From positions 1 through 64,000 of the forward strand of contig WGAT01000068.1 of assembly GCA_015494715.1 (NCBI GenBank): a stretch of 64,000 nt of DNA, read 5' to 3'. The translations under genes and the position numbers were made by a program. This document shows, piece by piece, positions 22,126 through 32,650 of this stretch (position 1 is its first letter; every line of letters begins with the position of its first letter). Under the pieces are notes generated by a model. It ran no database searches and was not told the DNA's origin. It saw only the letters and a program-made list of their open reading frames with translations. This DNA is from Campylobacterota bacterium (GTDB lineage Bacteria; Campylobacterota; Campylobacteria; Campylobacterales; Nitratiruptoraceae).

Positions 22126-22141
22126 TAGATAAGCGTTATTT

Positions 22142-23005
22142 ATGAAAAAGCTACTCTTTATAGGTATTGCCTTTGCTTTTGCTCTTTTTGCCTCTGAGCC
22201 CTCGGCTTTTGAGGCGGGCGATATCAACGCCCCCAATCCATATGGATTGACCAAAGACGAAAAGGCGATTTGGCAAAATAGACAAGAGATAAAAGAGCTC
22301 AAACAAAAACTCTATCTTTTGCAAAACAAAACCAATACTTTAGAACAAAAGCTCTTGGGACTGCAATCGGTAGTAGAGGGCGTGGATGAGCGGTTGAGAA
22401 AGATTGAAAAAAATCTCTCCAATCCTCAAGAGGATCTCAAATTCCAAGTAGCTCGCATGCAAAAAGATCTCAACACCACTATCAGCGTCCAAAAAGAGAA
22501 TTTCACCCAGATTAAAAAGATACTCAAAGAGCTCTCTTCAATGATCGACAAGATCAATACCAGCTATGTTTCCAAATCAGAATTTCGCTCCGAGTTAAGA
22601 AAACTCTATGGGATGATAGGGAAAAAAAGGCTCTCCTCCAAAAGCGGGGCCCAGCTTTTCAAAGAGGCAAGAGGGGCATATCGAGCCCATAGATACGATA
22701 AGGCCAAAGAGCTTTTTGAAGCCACTCTTGCAAAAAGATACAAACCGGCTTCTAGCCATTTTTATTTGGGGGAGAGCTGCTATTATACCAAGCAGTATCA
22801 ATGTGCGATAGAGCACTATAAAAAAAGTGCCTCTTTATATGCAAAAGCTTCTTATATGCCCACGCTTTTGTTACATACGGCTGTTTCTCTTGAGCGGCTT
22901 GGTGATAAGAAAAACGCTAAAAAGTTTTATGAAAATCTTCTTAAGCTCTATCCCCACTCCAAATCGGCCAAAATTGCCAAAAAGCATCTTGAAAAGCTAA
23001 AGTAA
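22142..23005 (+). CDS. YbgF/CpoB-like TPR protein of the Tol-Pal cluster
   Basis: Signal peptide, coiled coil, TPR-like HFYLGESCYYTKQYQCAIEHYKKS. Confidence 0.85.
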   Translation: MKKLLFIGIAFAFALFASEPSAFEAGDINAPNPYGLTKDEKAIWQNRQEIKELKQKLYLLQNKTNTLEQKLLGLQSVVEGVDERLRKIEKNLSNPQEDLKFQVARMQKDLNTTISVQKENFTQIKKILKELSSMIDKINTSYVSKSEFRSELRKLYGMIGKKRLSSKSGAQLFKEARGAYRAHRYDKAKELFEATLAKRYKPASSHFYLGESCYYTKQYQCAIEHYKKSASLYAKASYMPTLLLHTAVSLERLGDKKNAKKFYENLLKLYPHSKSAKIAKKHLEKLK

Positions 23006-23071
23006 GTTGTTAATAGTAGTACAAGGTTAATTTGTTAAAATCATCCTACAAATTCACAAAAAGGTAATTTT

Positions 23072-23578
23072 ATGGCAATTGCAGACAACAACGTAGTGGG
23101 CATCGAGTACACCGTCAAAGATGCCAAAACCGGCGAAGTGATCGATAGCAACGTAGGTCAAAAGCCCCTCAAATTCATTATGGGCAAAAATCAGATCATT
23201 CCGGGTCTTGAGAAAAAAATCAAAGAGATGAATGTAGGGGAAAAGGCTGATGTGCTCGTTCCTGCCGAAGAGGCTTACGGCCAAAAAGATGAGAATGCGG
23301 TACAAACTCTTCCAAGAGAGCAATTTGCGGGGATCGATCTACAAGAGGGGATGACTCTGTATGGTCAAGGCGAAAACGGCGAAACCGTACAAGTGAGCGT
23401 TAAATCTTTCAACGACAAAGAGGTAACAATCGATTTCAATCATCCTTTAGCCGGTAAAGATTTGATGTTTACCGTAGAGGTCAAAGAAGCTAGAGAAGCC
23501 ACTCCTGAAGAGGTGATGACCGGACAAGTACAAGAAGACGAACACTGCGGCAGCGGCAACTGCGGTTGTAGCCACTAA
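23072..23578 (+). CDS. slyD: FKBP-type peptidyl-prolyl isomerase, SlyD-like
   Basis: VGIEYTVKDAKTGEVIDSN...PGLEKKIKEMNVGEK...PAEEAYGQ; C-terminal CGSGNCGCSH. Confidence 0.9.
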   Translation: MAIADNNVVGIEYTVKDAKTGEVIDSNVGQKPLKFIMGKNQIIPGLEKKIKEMNVGEKADVLVPAEEAYGQKDENAVQTLPREQFAGIDLQEGMTLYGQGENGETVQVSVKSFNDKEVTIDFNHPLAGKDLMFTVEVKEAREATPEEVMTGQVQEDEHCGSGNCGCSH

Positions 23579-23663
23579 TTTCTTGGGCCTTTGGCCCATC
23601 TTTTTCCTCCAATCCAATCTTCAAAACCAAACTGCTATAATACTCCTTAAAAAAGGAGTTTTG

Positions 23664-24596
23664 ATGAAACGCATCGTACTGCTGTATCCCGGTCAGGGAA
23701 GCCAAAAAGTTGGTATGGGAAAAGATTTTTACGATAACTCCCCTTTGGCCAAAGAGATGGTCCAAAAGGCGAGCGATAGACTCGACCAAGATATGACCAA
23801 ACTGCTTTTTGAACCAAACGATACTTTGAACCAGACCCAATGGACCCAGCCCGCTATTTTGCTTGTGAGCTCTATTGCCACGGCACTACTCAAAAATGGA
23901 GTGGATGTAAATGCTCAGTACGCTTTGGGGCACTCTTTGGGAGAGTTTAGCGCCCTTGTGGCCGTAGGGGCTTTGGAGTTTGCCAACGGAGTCGAGCTGG
24001 TGCACAAAAGAGGAGAGTTTATGACCCAAGCGGCTAGAGGCGAAGACGGAGGTATGATGGTGGTAATGGGTCTTGGGGATGAGGAGGTAGAGCAAATTTG
24101 TACACAGGCGCGCAATGAGGGCAAACGGGTCTGGCCGGCGAACTATAACAGCGATGGTCAGATCGTTATAGCTGGAGTCAAAGCGGACTTAAAGGATATG
24201 GAGAGCCATTTTAAAGAGCGAGGAGCCAAACGGGCGATGGTACTTAATATGAGCGTAGCAAGCCATTGCCCCCTTATGGAAAAGGCAAGAGAACCTTTAC
24301 GAGACTATCTTGAGCGTTTTATCCAAGAGAGCTTTCAAGCCCCTGTTATCTCCAATGTGAGTGCGAAACCTTATAAAAGTAAGAGTGCGGCGGTAGAACT
24401 CTTGGATCGCCAACTCGTAGAGCCGGTACGCTATAAGCATTCAATCAAAAATATTGAAAAGGATGTAGACCTTTTTATCGAACTGGGCGAGGGTAATGTC
24501 CTCAAAGGCCTCAATCGCCGTATCACGAAAGTGCCTACCATCAATATCTCGGATATGAAAAGTCTTGAAGAGGCAATGGAGACAATTTATAAGTAA
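23664..24596 (+). CDS. fabD: Malonyl CoA-acyl carrier protein transacylase
   Basis: MKRIVLLYPGQGSQKVGMGKD; ALGHSLGEFSALVA; start at 23664 rather than ORF start. Confidence 0.95.
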   Translation: MKRIVLLYPGQGSQKVGMGKDFYDNSPLAKEMVQKASDRLDQDMTKLLFEPNDTLNQTQWTQPAILLVSSIATALLKNGVDVNAQYALGHSLGEFSALVAVGALEFANGVELVHKRGEFMTQAARGEDGGMMVVMGLGDEEVEQICTQARNEGKRVWPANYNSDGQIVIAGVKADLKDMESHFKERGAKRAMVLNMSVASHCPLMEKAREPLRDYLERFIQESFQAPVISNVSAKPYKSKSAAVELLDRQLVEPVRYKHSIKNIEKDVDLFIELGEGNVLKGLNRRITKVPTINISDMKSLEEAMETIYK

Positions 24597-24614
24597 TGTA
24601 TAAGAGGAGTTGTA

Positions 24615-25184
24615 ATGAAAAAGATAGCCCTATCTCTTTGTGCGGTAACGCTGCTTTTTGCCCAGATGCAGCCAAAAGAGGCTTTCGAGTATATGAAAAA
24701 GGTATTGCCGGGCGTCTGGACCCTCTCGCCAGCCAGCAAGCAAACAGGTACCACCGGTGCTCATAACCATCCAGCCGTTAAAAGATTGCTTGGCACCGAT
24801 AGGACGGGAGTAGAGTATCAAGTCATCGGCCGGGGATCTGCCATCAAAGAGGAGCTTTTACCCCATACCGTGCGTTGGATGGTGACGATGTACCATTGTG
24901 ATGATTATCATCAATGTAAAGAGCTTCGAGCCACCCACTATTGTGCTAAGCAAAATCAGCCAAGTTTCATCTTCAATACCAAAAAGAGTACAAAGCATAG
25001 ATTGGTTTTTGATTGTGACGAAGAGCGAAGCGAAGTGTGCGACAGCGATGAGCCCCATGTACACCATATCATTTTGGAGCTCTCCAACAATGCCCGCCAT
25101 CTCAAATCCTCCTATATCGTCTACAAAAACGGCGAGCGGGCTACGCATCATTCCATCTACCATTTTGACAAGAAAGAGCCTTAA
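24615..25184 (+). CDS. Hypothetical exported His/Cys-rich protein
   Basis: Signal-like MKKIALSLCAVTLLFA; MYHCDDYHQCKELRATHYC, DEPHVHHI. Confidence 0.7.
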   Translation: MKKIALSLCAVTLLFAQMQPKEAFEYMKKVLPGVWTLSPASKQTGTTGAHNHPAVKRLLGTDRTGVEYQVIGRGSAIKEELLPHTVRWMVTMYHCDDYHQCKELRATHYCAKQNQPSFIFNTKKSTKHRLVFDCDEERSEVCDSDEPHVHHIILELSNNARHLKSSYIVYKNGERATHHSIYHFDKKEP

Positions 25185-25226
25185 GGCACACTTGGGTATA
25201 ATTGCCCAAAACGCCAAGGAGAGGGG

Positions 25227-25967
25227 ATGAAAATAGCGATTTTGGGAGCAATGATCGAGGAGATCGAGCCGGTTTTGGCCAAAATCGAACAACTCCCGCC
25301 CCATAGTGAACTCGATTTTATTTTAGAGCATATGGACCACATTCAACTCCACACAATTGCCAACAATCGCTACTTTGAGGCCAAATACAAGGGTGTGGAT
25401 GTAGTGGTGGCCTATAGCAAGATTGGCAAAGTCTATGCGGCGCTGAGCGCTTCGGTATTGATCCAGCACTTCAAAGTAGACCGACTCCTTTTTAGCGGGG
25501 TGGCTGGCGCGCTGAGCGAGGAATTACATATTGGCGATTTGGTATCGGCTACGAAACTATGCCAGCACGATCTAGATATTACCGCCTTTGGCCATCCGCC
25601 GGGTTACGTGCCCGAGGGTAAAATCTATGTCCAGACCGATCCTGCGTTACGGCTTTTGGCCAAAGAGGTGGCTAAAGAGCAAGGAGTAGAGCTCAAAGAG
25701 GGGATCATCGCTACGGGAGATCAATTCATTGCCGATCCCAAGAAAAAAGAGTGGATAAGAAAAACTTTTGGAGCCGACGCGATAGAGATGGAGGGGGCGG
25801 CCGTAGGTGTGGTGTGCGATGCTTTTGACGTCCCCTTTTTCGTGCTTCGCTCCATTAGCGATGCGGCCGATATGGATGCCTCCTTTGATTTTGACGAGTT
25901 TTTGCGACACTCTTCCAAACGAAGCGCAGATTTTATCATGGCGATGGTGGACCGGATCATTCGATGA
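25227..25967 (+). CDS. mtnN: 5'-methylthioadenosine/S-adenosylhomocysteine nucleosidase family
   Basis: MKIAILGAMIEEIEPVL; FSGVAGALSEELHIGDLV; EMEGAAVGVVC; RSISDAAD. Confidence 0.92.
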   Translation: MKIAILGAMIEEIEPVLAKIEQLPPHSELDFILEHMDHIQLHTIANNRYFEAKYKGVDVVVAYSKIGKVYAALSASVLIQHFKVDRLLFSGVAGALSEELHIGDLVSATKLCQHDLDITAFGHPPGYVPEGKIYVQTDPALRLLAKEVAKEQGVELKEGIIATGDQFIADPKKKEWIRKTFGADAIEMEGAAVGVVCDAFDVPFFVLRSISDAADMDASFDFDEFLRHSSKRSADFIMAMVDRIIR

Positions 25968-26725
25968 AGCGAGCGGAGCTAAGCAAGAAGCTGATCAAAC
26001 AAGTAGCCAGAACCAATGTGGAATTTGAGCTGATAAAGCCAAATGATAGAGTGCTTGTGGGTCTAAGCGGAGGCAAGGACTCCTTGACGCTGGTGCATGC
26101 GCTCAAACATATCCAGCGGGTGGCTCCATACGATTTTACTTTCAAGGCGGTTACGATCGTCTATGGTATGGGAGAAAATTACGACTTTTTGCGGCGCCAC
26201 TGCGAGGAGTACGGGATTGAATATGATGTATACGAGACCGAAATTTTTGAGATTGCAAAAGAAAAAATTCGTCAAAACTCCTCCTATTGTAGCTTTTTTT
26301 CCAGGATGCGACGAGGAGCGCTCTATACCTATGCCTTGGAGAAAGGCTTTAACAAGTTAGCCCTTGGGCACCATCTAGACGACGCCATCGAGAGCTTTTT
26401 CATGAATATGTTTTATAACGGCACGATGCGCTCCATGCCCCCGATCTATAAGACCCAAAAGGGATTGCACGTAATCAGGCCCCTCATCGAAGTGCGGGAG
26501 GCTCAGCTGACCGGATTTGTGAAAAAAAACGGCTTTATGGCCGTAGGGGACGAGGCCTGTCCGGCGATGCGTTTTGATATCAAAGAGCCCTATGTCAGAG
26601 AGGATATGAAGCGCTTCGTCAAAGAGCTGGAGGGGCGTTTTAGGGATGTGGTCAAATACATCAAAGCCTCCTTTCGCCATATCCACGACGATACCTTTTT
26701 TGATAAAGAGCGCCTAAAGGTCTGA
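25964..26725 (+). CDS. ttcA: TtcA-like tRNA thiolation PP-loop protein with altered CxxC
   Basis: LVGLSGGKDSLTLVHAL; YCSFFSRMRRGALY; LGHHLDDAIESFFMN. Confidence 0.85.
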   Translation: MKRAELSKKLIKQVARTNVEFELIKPNDRVLVGLSGGKDSLTLVHALKHIQRVAPYDFTFKAVTIVYGMGENYDFLRRHCEEYGIEYDVYETEIFEIAKEKIRQNSSYCSFFSRMRRGALYTYALEKGFNKLALGHHLDDAIESFFMNMFYNGTMRSMPPIYKTQKGLHVIRPLIEVREAQLTGFVKKNGFMAVGDEACPAMRFDIKEPYVREDMKRFVKELEGRFRDVVKYIKASFRHIHDDTFFDKERLKV

Positions 26726-26808
26726 TGGTATGAATCAAGCCCGCTTTTTTTGTTGTCAAACTATTCTTTTTTCTATACAATAAAAAAATTAACCTCTAAG
26801 GAGAGTCG

Positions 26809-27495
26809 ATGGGAATTATTAGTGTTAAAGGTGCCGCTAAAGTGGTGCGTTTGTACAACGTGACCAACATGCAGATTGAGGGACTAGATGTAGAAGATTA
26901 CGATCTAGAATCAAGAGAAGATGTACGAGAGCTCTTTGAGCGGGTAAGGGAGTTTGTGGAAACGGGTGAAGTGGAAGCCTTTGAGCCGCCCATCGAACTA
27001 CAAGGCGTAGATCCTGAGGAGTGTAGCATTAAAGTGGGGGAAAAGACGCTCTATCCCGACGAGATCACCCTTAAAAACCAAAATATTATCGATTTACTTC
27101 CACAAATCCAGGAGAGTGCAGAGGGGGAGATCTACTATATTGAGTCCTTGGAGGGCGATGGTCTTTGGGATATTGATGCAGAAGAAGAGGATATTGATCC
27201 ATCTAGCCTGAGTATTGGGTATGTGGACTGCTCGGTTTTGTTTGATCAGTACGATATTTTGCGAGAGGGGTATTTGGATGTGATTTGCGATACGATTTTG
27301 CCGCCTACTCTTGAAGCCGGAGACATTGCAACGGAAGTAGAGGATTTTGTTTTTCATCCCGTACAGGTCTACGCACAGCTCTACGAGGTCAAGAGCGATC
27401 CCGTGACTGGAGTGAAAATTTTGCAAAAGGTAGATTTTGGTGGACGATTTCTTGCCGGAGCCGACTTTTTGGTAGACGATTTTGAAGAAAATTAA
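26809..27495 (+). CDS. Acidic hypothetical protein (228 aa)
   Basis: Isolated ORF with RBS aaggag; no recognised domain. Confidence 0.75.
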   Translation: MGIISVKGAAKVVRLYNVTNMQIEGLDVEDYDLESREDVRELFERVREFVETGEVEAFEPPIELQGVDPEECSIKVGEKTLYPDEITLKNQNIIDLLPQIQESAEGEIYYIESLEGDGLWDIDAEEEDIDPSSLSIGYVDCSVLFDQYDILREGYLDVICDTILPPTLEAGDIATEVEDFVFHPVQVYAQLYEVKSDPVTGVKILQKVDFGGRFLAGADFLVDDFEEN

Positions 27496-27501
27496 GAGGG
27501 A

Positions 27502-28116
27502 TTAGAGTCCCTCTTGCACTATTTGCCACAACGCCTCTATCTCTTCATCCTCCAAAAATTGCCCATCGCCAGAGCGCATCAAATAAGCAATCTTTTTTTT
27601 ATCGAAGCTTCTTTTTGGAATGCAAGAGCCGTGTGCGCTCAAAAAGGCCCGTACCAAAACCGGATTCTCTTGGATAGGGGCTTCGCACACGAAGCACTCA
27701 AAAGAGTCGTGTAAACGTCCCTCAAATCTTAAAAGCTCTATGTAGCTCTCGACCAGTACCCGTTTGGCATCTTGTTTGGTAAGTTTTTTGGCCATTTTTT
27801 GCAAGAGCTCAAAATAGAAAGGATCGATCCTTTCTATACCCTCAAGATGGGAAGCTAAGAGAGTGATAAACTGCTGCCATAGCAGCGCCTTGGGTAAAAT
27901 TTTGAGCCAACTATATCCTAGATGGGTGATACGGCGAAGTTTTGGCATATTGCCTAGCGTGTATTCGATCTCAAAATCTATCTTGTACCCAAGATTGATG
28001 GTGCTGTGTCTTGCTCCATAAAAGCGGTAGAGGGTGTGGATAGCGTTTGGGGTAAGGACTTTGACGATGAGATCTTCCTCTTTTAGAGGCGTTATCTTAA
28101 GAATGTATCCTTGCAC
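27502..28116 (-). CDS. recO: Recombination protein RecO
   Basis: MQGYILKITPLKEEDLIVKVLTP; OB-fold and Cys-containing mid-region typical of Campylobacterota RecO. Confidence 0.8.
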   Translation of the reverse strand: MQGYILKITPLKEEDLIVKVLTPNAIHTLYRFYGARHSTINLGYKIDFEIEYTLGNMPKLRRITHLGYSWLKILPKALLWQQFITLLASHLEGIERIDPFYFELLQKMAKKLTKQDAKRVLVESYIELLRFEGRLHDSFECFVCEAPIQENPVLVRAFLSAHGSCIPKRSFDKKKIAYLMRSGDGQFLEDEEIEALWQIVQEGL

Positions 28117-28215
28117 GATCCACTCTTTATAAGTAGATATTAACGAAAAAGTGGATAAAATACAAAATCTTATACTAAAAACAATATTAAAACTGGTTTA
28201 AAAGCCTGAGAAAGG

Positions 28216-31200
28216 GTGGATTCAATGGATCTCTTGACAAGCTATAAAGACAACTGCGGGTTTGGATTGCTCGCTAGCATCGACAACAAACCCTCCCACC
28301 AAAACGTGGAAGATGCAATCCGTTCTCTTGAGCGGATGATGCACAGAGGCGCCATCGCCGCAGACGGAAAGAGTGGAGACGGGAGTGGGCTCCTTTTTTC
28401 CATGCCCCATAAGTTTTTCAAAAAACTCTCCAAAAAAGAGGGTTTCGTTTTGCCTTCGATCTACGCCGTGGCAATGGTCTTTTACAAAAATGATTCAAAT
28501 CTCGAAGTTTTTAAAGAGCAGTGTCTTAAAAACGATTTGCGGGTACTGCATATAAGAAAGGTGCCCGTAGATACGAGTGCCCTAGGCGAGCAGGCTTTGC
28601 AGACATTGCCCAAGATCGCTCAGATTTTCGTCTCCCCAAACTCCCTCATCGCCACCAAGCGCTTTGATGCACTGCTGTATTTAACAAGAAGAGAGATCGA
28701 AAAGGCGCTAGAGGGGGACGAGGATTTTTATATCCCAAGTTTTTCCAGCAAGACCATCGCCTACAAAGGGCTTGTGATGCCCACCTACATCAAGCAGTTC
28801 TATCCCGATTTGCAAGATAGGGATTTTGAAGCGAGCTACGCCCTTTTTCATCAGCGCTTCTCTACCAATACTTTGCCAAAATGGAATCTCGCCCAACCTT
28901 TTCGTATGATTGCCCACAATGGAGAGATCAACTCCATCGCCGCCAATCGCTACAATGTTTTGGCCAAATGCGAAGCTCTTAAGAGCGAAGTGTTTACTTC
29001 CGAGGAGTTAGATCGGATATTGCCCCCTTTGGAGCCAGAAGCCAGCGATAGCAAGAGTTTGGATAATTTCTTTGAGTTTTTGATCGTCAATGGCGTGGAG
29101 TTTTTCAAGGCGGCCCGTGCCTTGATCCCGGCACCTTGGCAAAACGCTCCCCATATGGATGCGAAGCTTCGCGCCTTTTACGAATATACGAGTACCTGTT
29201 TTGAAGCGTGGGACGGCCCGGCTGCGGTGAGTTTGTGCGACGGACGCTATATTGGATGCGTACTCGATCGAAACGGATTGCGGCCGGCCAAATATATCAT
29301 CACCAAGGACAAGCGTCTCATTATCGCTAGCGAATATGGAATCTTGGGCGTGCCCGAGGAGAATATCCTAGAGCGAGGCCGTTTGCAAAGCGGGGAGATG
29401 ATCGCTCTGGATCTTAAATATGGGGTAGTGCTCAAAAACAAAGATATCAACGACTACCTCAAAAACTCCAACCCCTATGACCAGTGGCTCAATCAAAACA
29501 TGGTCTACTTGCAAGAGCACATCGAAACGCCTTTTAGCGGTCTAGAGGAGTATGAGCTCGAAGACATCGTACATAAGCAGCGCTACTATAATGTTACGCA
29601 CGAGCTGATCGAACAGGTCATCGAGCCGATGATCAAAGAGGGCAAAGAGGCCGTAGGCTCTATGGGCGATGATACTCCAATGGCCGCTTTTAGCGACAAA
29701 CAGCGGGCTTTTACCGATTTTTTCAAGCAAAAATTTGCCCAAGTTACCAATCCGCCCATCGATCCCATACGAGAAAAGATCGTCATGAGCCTCAACACCG
29801 GTTTTGGCGAGATCCACAATATTTTGGACGAAAATCCCGATCACGCCATTCGTCTCAAAGCGATCTCCCCAATTTTGATCAAAGAGAAGATGGATGTGCT
29901 GCGCTCTTATGGGGACGAGAAACATCCACGCTATCGGGCTTGTTATAAAAACAAAACTTTCTCCACCGCTTTTGAAAAAAATCTCAAAAGAAGTTTAGAG
30001 GAGCTTACCGACGAGATTGTACGCTCGGTCAAAGCGGAGGGTGTACGCATCGTCTTTTTGGATGATAGACAGCTTAGTCCCCATCGCAAGACGATACCTA
30101 TGGCTATGGTCATAGGGCGGTTGAATAAAAAGCTGCTTGATGCGGGGGTGCGTCATCTCGTCTCCATGGTAGCCATCACCGGTGAGGTACACGACTCCCA
30201 CTCTGCGGCGGTGATGGTAGCGTATGGAGCCAGTGCGGTTTATCCCTATTTGCTTTTTGCCACGGTATACGAAAAGCTCAAAAAGCAAGAGCTCACCTCT
30301 TTTGAGTTTCGCAATCGATTTAAAAATGTGATCAACGCTTTGAATGGCGGATTTTTAAAAATTATGTCCAAAATGGGAATTTCCACTATCGCTTCGTATC
30401 GAAACTCCGGGCTTTTTGATGTATTGGGGCTGGATAGAGAGCTTGTGCGTGAATGTTTTGCCAACTCGCAAGCCCTGCTACCCGGACTCACCTATGAAGA
30501 TATCGAGGAGCGGCTGGATCGCTACCACAAAAAAGCGTACGAGATCGATCTTGAAAAGCGAATCTTCCCACTAGAGCTTGGAGGCTACTACAAATACATA
30601 GATGGCAGCGAGTACCACGATTTTGCTCCAAACACCGTCAACCAGATCCACAAGGTTTCCGTAACTGGAGATGAGCGAGACTATCAAGAGCTCAAAAAGA
30701 TGGTAGATGGCAGAGGTCTTAAATTTATCCGTGACTTTCTTGCCCTGCACAGCGACAAAGAGTCGATCCCTTTGGATGAGGTAGAGCCTGTGGAGGATAT
30801 ATTCAAACGCTTCGACTCGGCGGCGATGAGTCTTGGCTCCATCAGTCCAGAGGCCCACGAATGTATCGCCGAAGCGATGAACAAGATCGGAGCCAAAAGC
30901 AACTCCGGCGAGGGTGGTGAGGATCCAAGACGATTTGGCACTATCAAAAACTCCAAAATCAAACAAGTGGCCAGCGGACGCTTCGGTGTGACGCCCGCGT
31001 ATCTTAGAAGCGCCGAAGAGATCCAGATCAAGATCGCCCAAGGGGCAAAACCGGGTGAGGGTGGACAGCTACCCGGTCACAAAGTCACCGCTCTTATCGC
31101 CAAGCTTCGCCATACGATGCCCGGAGTCACCCTCATATCCCCGCCACCGCATCACGATATCTACTCCATCGAGGATCTGGCTCAGCTCATATTCGACCTC

Positions 31201-32649
31201 AAACAGGTCAATCCAGAAGCCAGAGTGGCGGTCAAGCTCGTATCTACCGCAGGTGTAGGCACGATTGCCGCGGGCGTGGCCAAAGCGTATGCGGACAAGA
31301 TCATCATTAGCGGCGGCGAGGGCGGTACGGGAGCCGCCCCTTTGACCTCCATCAAATTTGCTGGAAATCCTTGGGAGCTGGGACTCACGGAAGCCCACAA
31401 CGCTTTGAAGCTCAACCATTTGCGCCAACTCGTGGAGCTGCAGACCGACGGCGGACTCAAAACGGGTCTGGATATCGTCAAAGCGGCCCTTATGGGAGCG
31501 GAAAGCTACGCTTTTGGTACGGGGGTGCTTACGATTTTGGGATGTAAGATTTTGCGAGTTTGCCATCTCAACAGATGTACCGTCGGGATCGCTACACAAA
31601 ACGAATTTTTGCGAGAGCACTATGTAGGGACCGTGGATCGGCTCATCAACTATTTTACTTTGGTGGCCGAGGATGTGCGAAAGATATTGGCCCATCTTGG
31701 CTATAAGCGGCTCGAAGATGTGATCGGGCGTACCGATTTATTGGAGGTAGTCAAAGCCGATTTGGCCAAAAAGTTCGATTTTTCCAGCATTTTGCGCAGA
31801 GTCGATGGAGTCGATACTTGCCAAGTGCCTTTTAACGAACCTTTTGATAGTAACGAGTATGAAAAGCAGATCCTCAAAGAGGTCTACCCGGCTATCGAAA
31901 ATCCAAACCACTCCGTGATCGTCAACAAACAGATCGCCAACATCAACCGAAGTTTTGGAGCGCGTATCAGCGGCGAGATCGCCAAGTATTACGGCGATAG
32001 CGGTCTCAAAGACGACGCTATTCGTATCAATCTCAAAGGCGTGGCGGGACAGAGTTTGGGCGCCTTTCTCATCAACGGAGTAACCATCAATCTCGTAGGT
32101 GCGGGCAACGACTATGTGGGCAAAGGGATGAATGGCGGTAAAATCATCATCACCTCCAAAACCGGCAAAGAGAACTTCAGTCTCGCTGGCAACACCTGTC
32201 TGTATGGAGCAACCGGTGGGACACTCTTTGTAGCCGGAGAGGTAGGCGAGCGTTTTGCCGTGCGAAATTCTGGGGCGTTGGCCGTGGTAGAGGGTACGGG
32301 CGATCATGCCTGTGAATATATGACCGGCGGTATCGTAGTAATCTTGGGCAAAACGGGTATTAACTTTGGGGCCGGTATGACGGGCGGTCTTGCTTTTGTT
32401 TATGATGAGGACCACACCTTTATAGAAAAGATCAATCAAGAGCTCATAGAGGCTAGGCGTATCGATATCGACGAATTTGACGAAGCTCGCCACTATCTTA
32501 AAAAACTTTTGCGCACCTATTACGATGAGACCGGCAGCAAAAAGGCCAAAGAGTTGTTGGATAACTTTAGAATGCAGATCAGAAATTTTTGGATGGTGCG
32601 GCCAAAAGAGCTTCGCAAAGTGCCTTTGAATCTAGAGGAGGGGGAATAA
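28216..32649 (+). CDS. gltB: Glutamate synthase large subunit
   Basis: DNCGFGLLAS amidotransferase N-terminus; SNSGEGGEDPRRF; PGEGGQLPGHKV. Confidence 0.97.
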   Translation: MDSMDLLTSYKDNCGFGLLASIDNKPSHQNVEDAIRSLERMMHRGAIAADGKSGDGSGLLFSMPHKFFKKLSKKEGFVLPSIYAVAMVFYKNDSNLEVFKEQCLKNDLRVLHIRKVPVDTSALGEQALQTLPKIAQIFVSPNSLIATKRFDALLYLTRREIEKALEGDEDFYIPSFSSKTIAYKGLVMPTYIKQFYPDLQDRDFEASYALFHQRFSTNTLPKWNLAQPFRMIAHNGEINSIAANRYNVLAKCEALKSEVFTSEELDRILPPLEPEASDSKSLDNFFEFLIVNGVEFFKAARALIPAPWQNAPHMDAKLRAFYEYTSTCFEAWDGPAAVSLCDGRYIGCVLDRNGLRPAKYIITKDKRLIIASEYGILGVPEENILERGRLQSGEMIALDLKYGVVLKNKDINDYLKNSNPYDQWLNQNMVYLQEHIETPFSGLEEYELEDIVHKQRYYNVTHELIEQVIEPMIKEGKEAVGSMGDDTPMAAFSDKQRAFTDFFKQKFAQVTNPPIDPIREKIVMSLNTGFGEIHNILDENPDHAIRLKAISPILIKEKMDVLRSYGDEKHPRYRACYKNKTFSTAFEKNLKRSLEELTDEIVRSVKAEGVRIVFLDDRQLSPHRKTIPMAMVIGRLNKKLLDAGVRHLVSMVAITGEVHDSHSAAVMVAYGASAVYPYLLFATVYEKLKKQELTSFEFRNRFKNVINALNGGFLKIMSKMGISTIASYRNSGLFDVLGLDRELVRECFANSQALLPGLTYEDIEERLDRYHKKAYEIDLEKRIFPLELGGYYKYIDGSEYHDFAPNTVNQIHKVSVTGDERDYQELKKMVDGRGLKFIRDFLALHSDKESIPLDEVEPVEDIFKRFDSAAMSLGSISPEAHECIAEAMNKIGAKSNSGEGGEDPRRFGTIKNSKIKQVASGRFGVTPAYLRSAEEIQIKIAQGAKPGEGGQLPGHKVTALIAKLRHTMPGVTLISPPPHHDIYSIEDLAQLIFDLKQVNPEARVAVKLVSTAGVGTIAAGVAKAYADKIIISGGEGGTGAAPLTSIKFAGNPWELGLTEAHNALKLNHLRQLVELQTDGGLKTGLDIVKAALMGAESYAFGTGVLTILGCKILRVCHLNRCTVGIATQNEFLREHYVGTVDRLINYFTLVAEDVRKILAHLGYKRLEDVIGRTDLLEVVKADLAKKFDFSSILRRVDGVDTCQVPFNEPFDSNEYEKQILKEVYPAIENPNHSVIVNKQIANINRSFGARISGEIAKYYGDSGLKDDAIRINLKGVAGQSLGAFLINGVTINLVGAGNDYVGKGMNGGKIIITSKTGKENFSLAGNTCLYGATGGTLFVAGEVGERFAVRNSGALAVVEGTGDHACEYMTGGIVVILGKTGINFGAGMTGGLAFVYDEDHTFIEKINQELIEARRIDIDEFDEARHYLKKLLRTYYDETGSKKAKELLDNFRMQIRNFWMVRPKELRKVPLNLEEGE

Positions 32650-32650
32650 G

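Noticed and set aside
21595-22302. 235-aa minus-strand ORF
   Set aside because: Antisense shadow of pal and the start of the CpoB-like gene.
28196-28222. cctgagaaaggg upstream of gltB resembling a TPP riboswitch CTGAGA box
   Set aside because: No supporting helices or second conserved domain, and gltB is not a thiamine gene.
31738-32493. 251-aa minus-strand ORF
   Set aside because: Antisense shadow of gltB.
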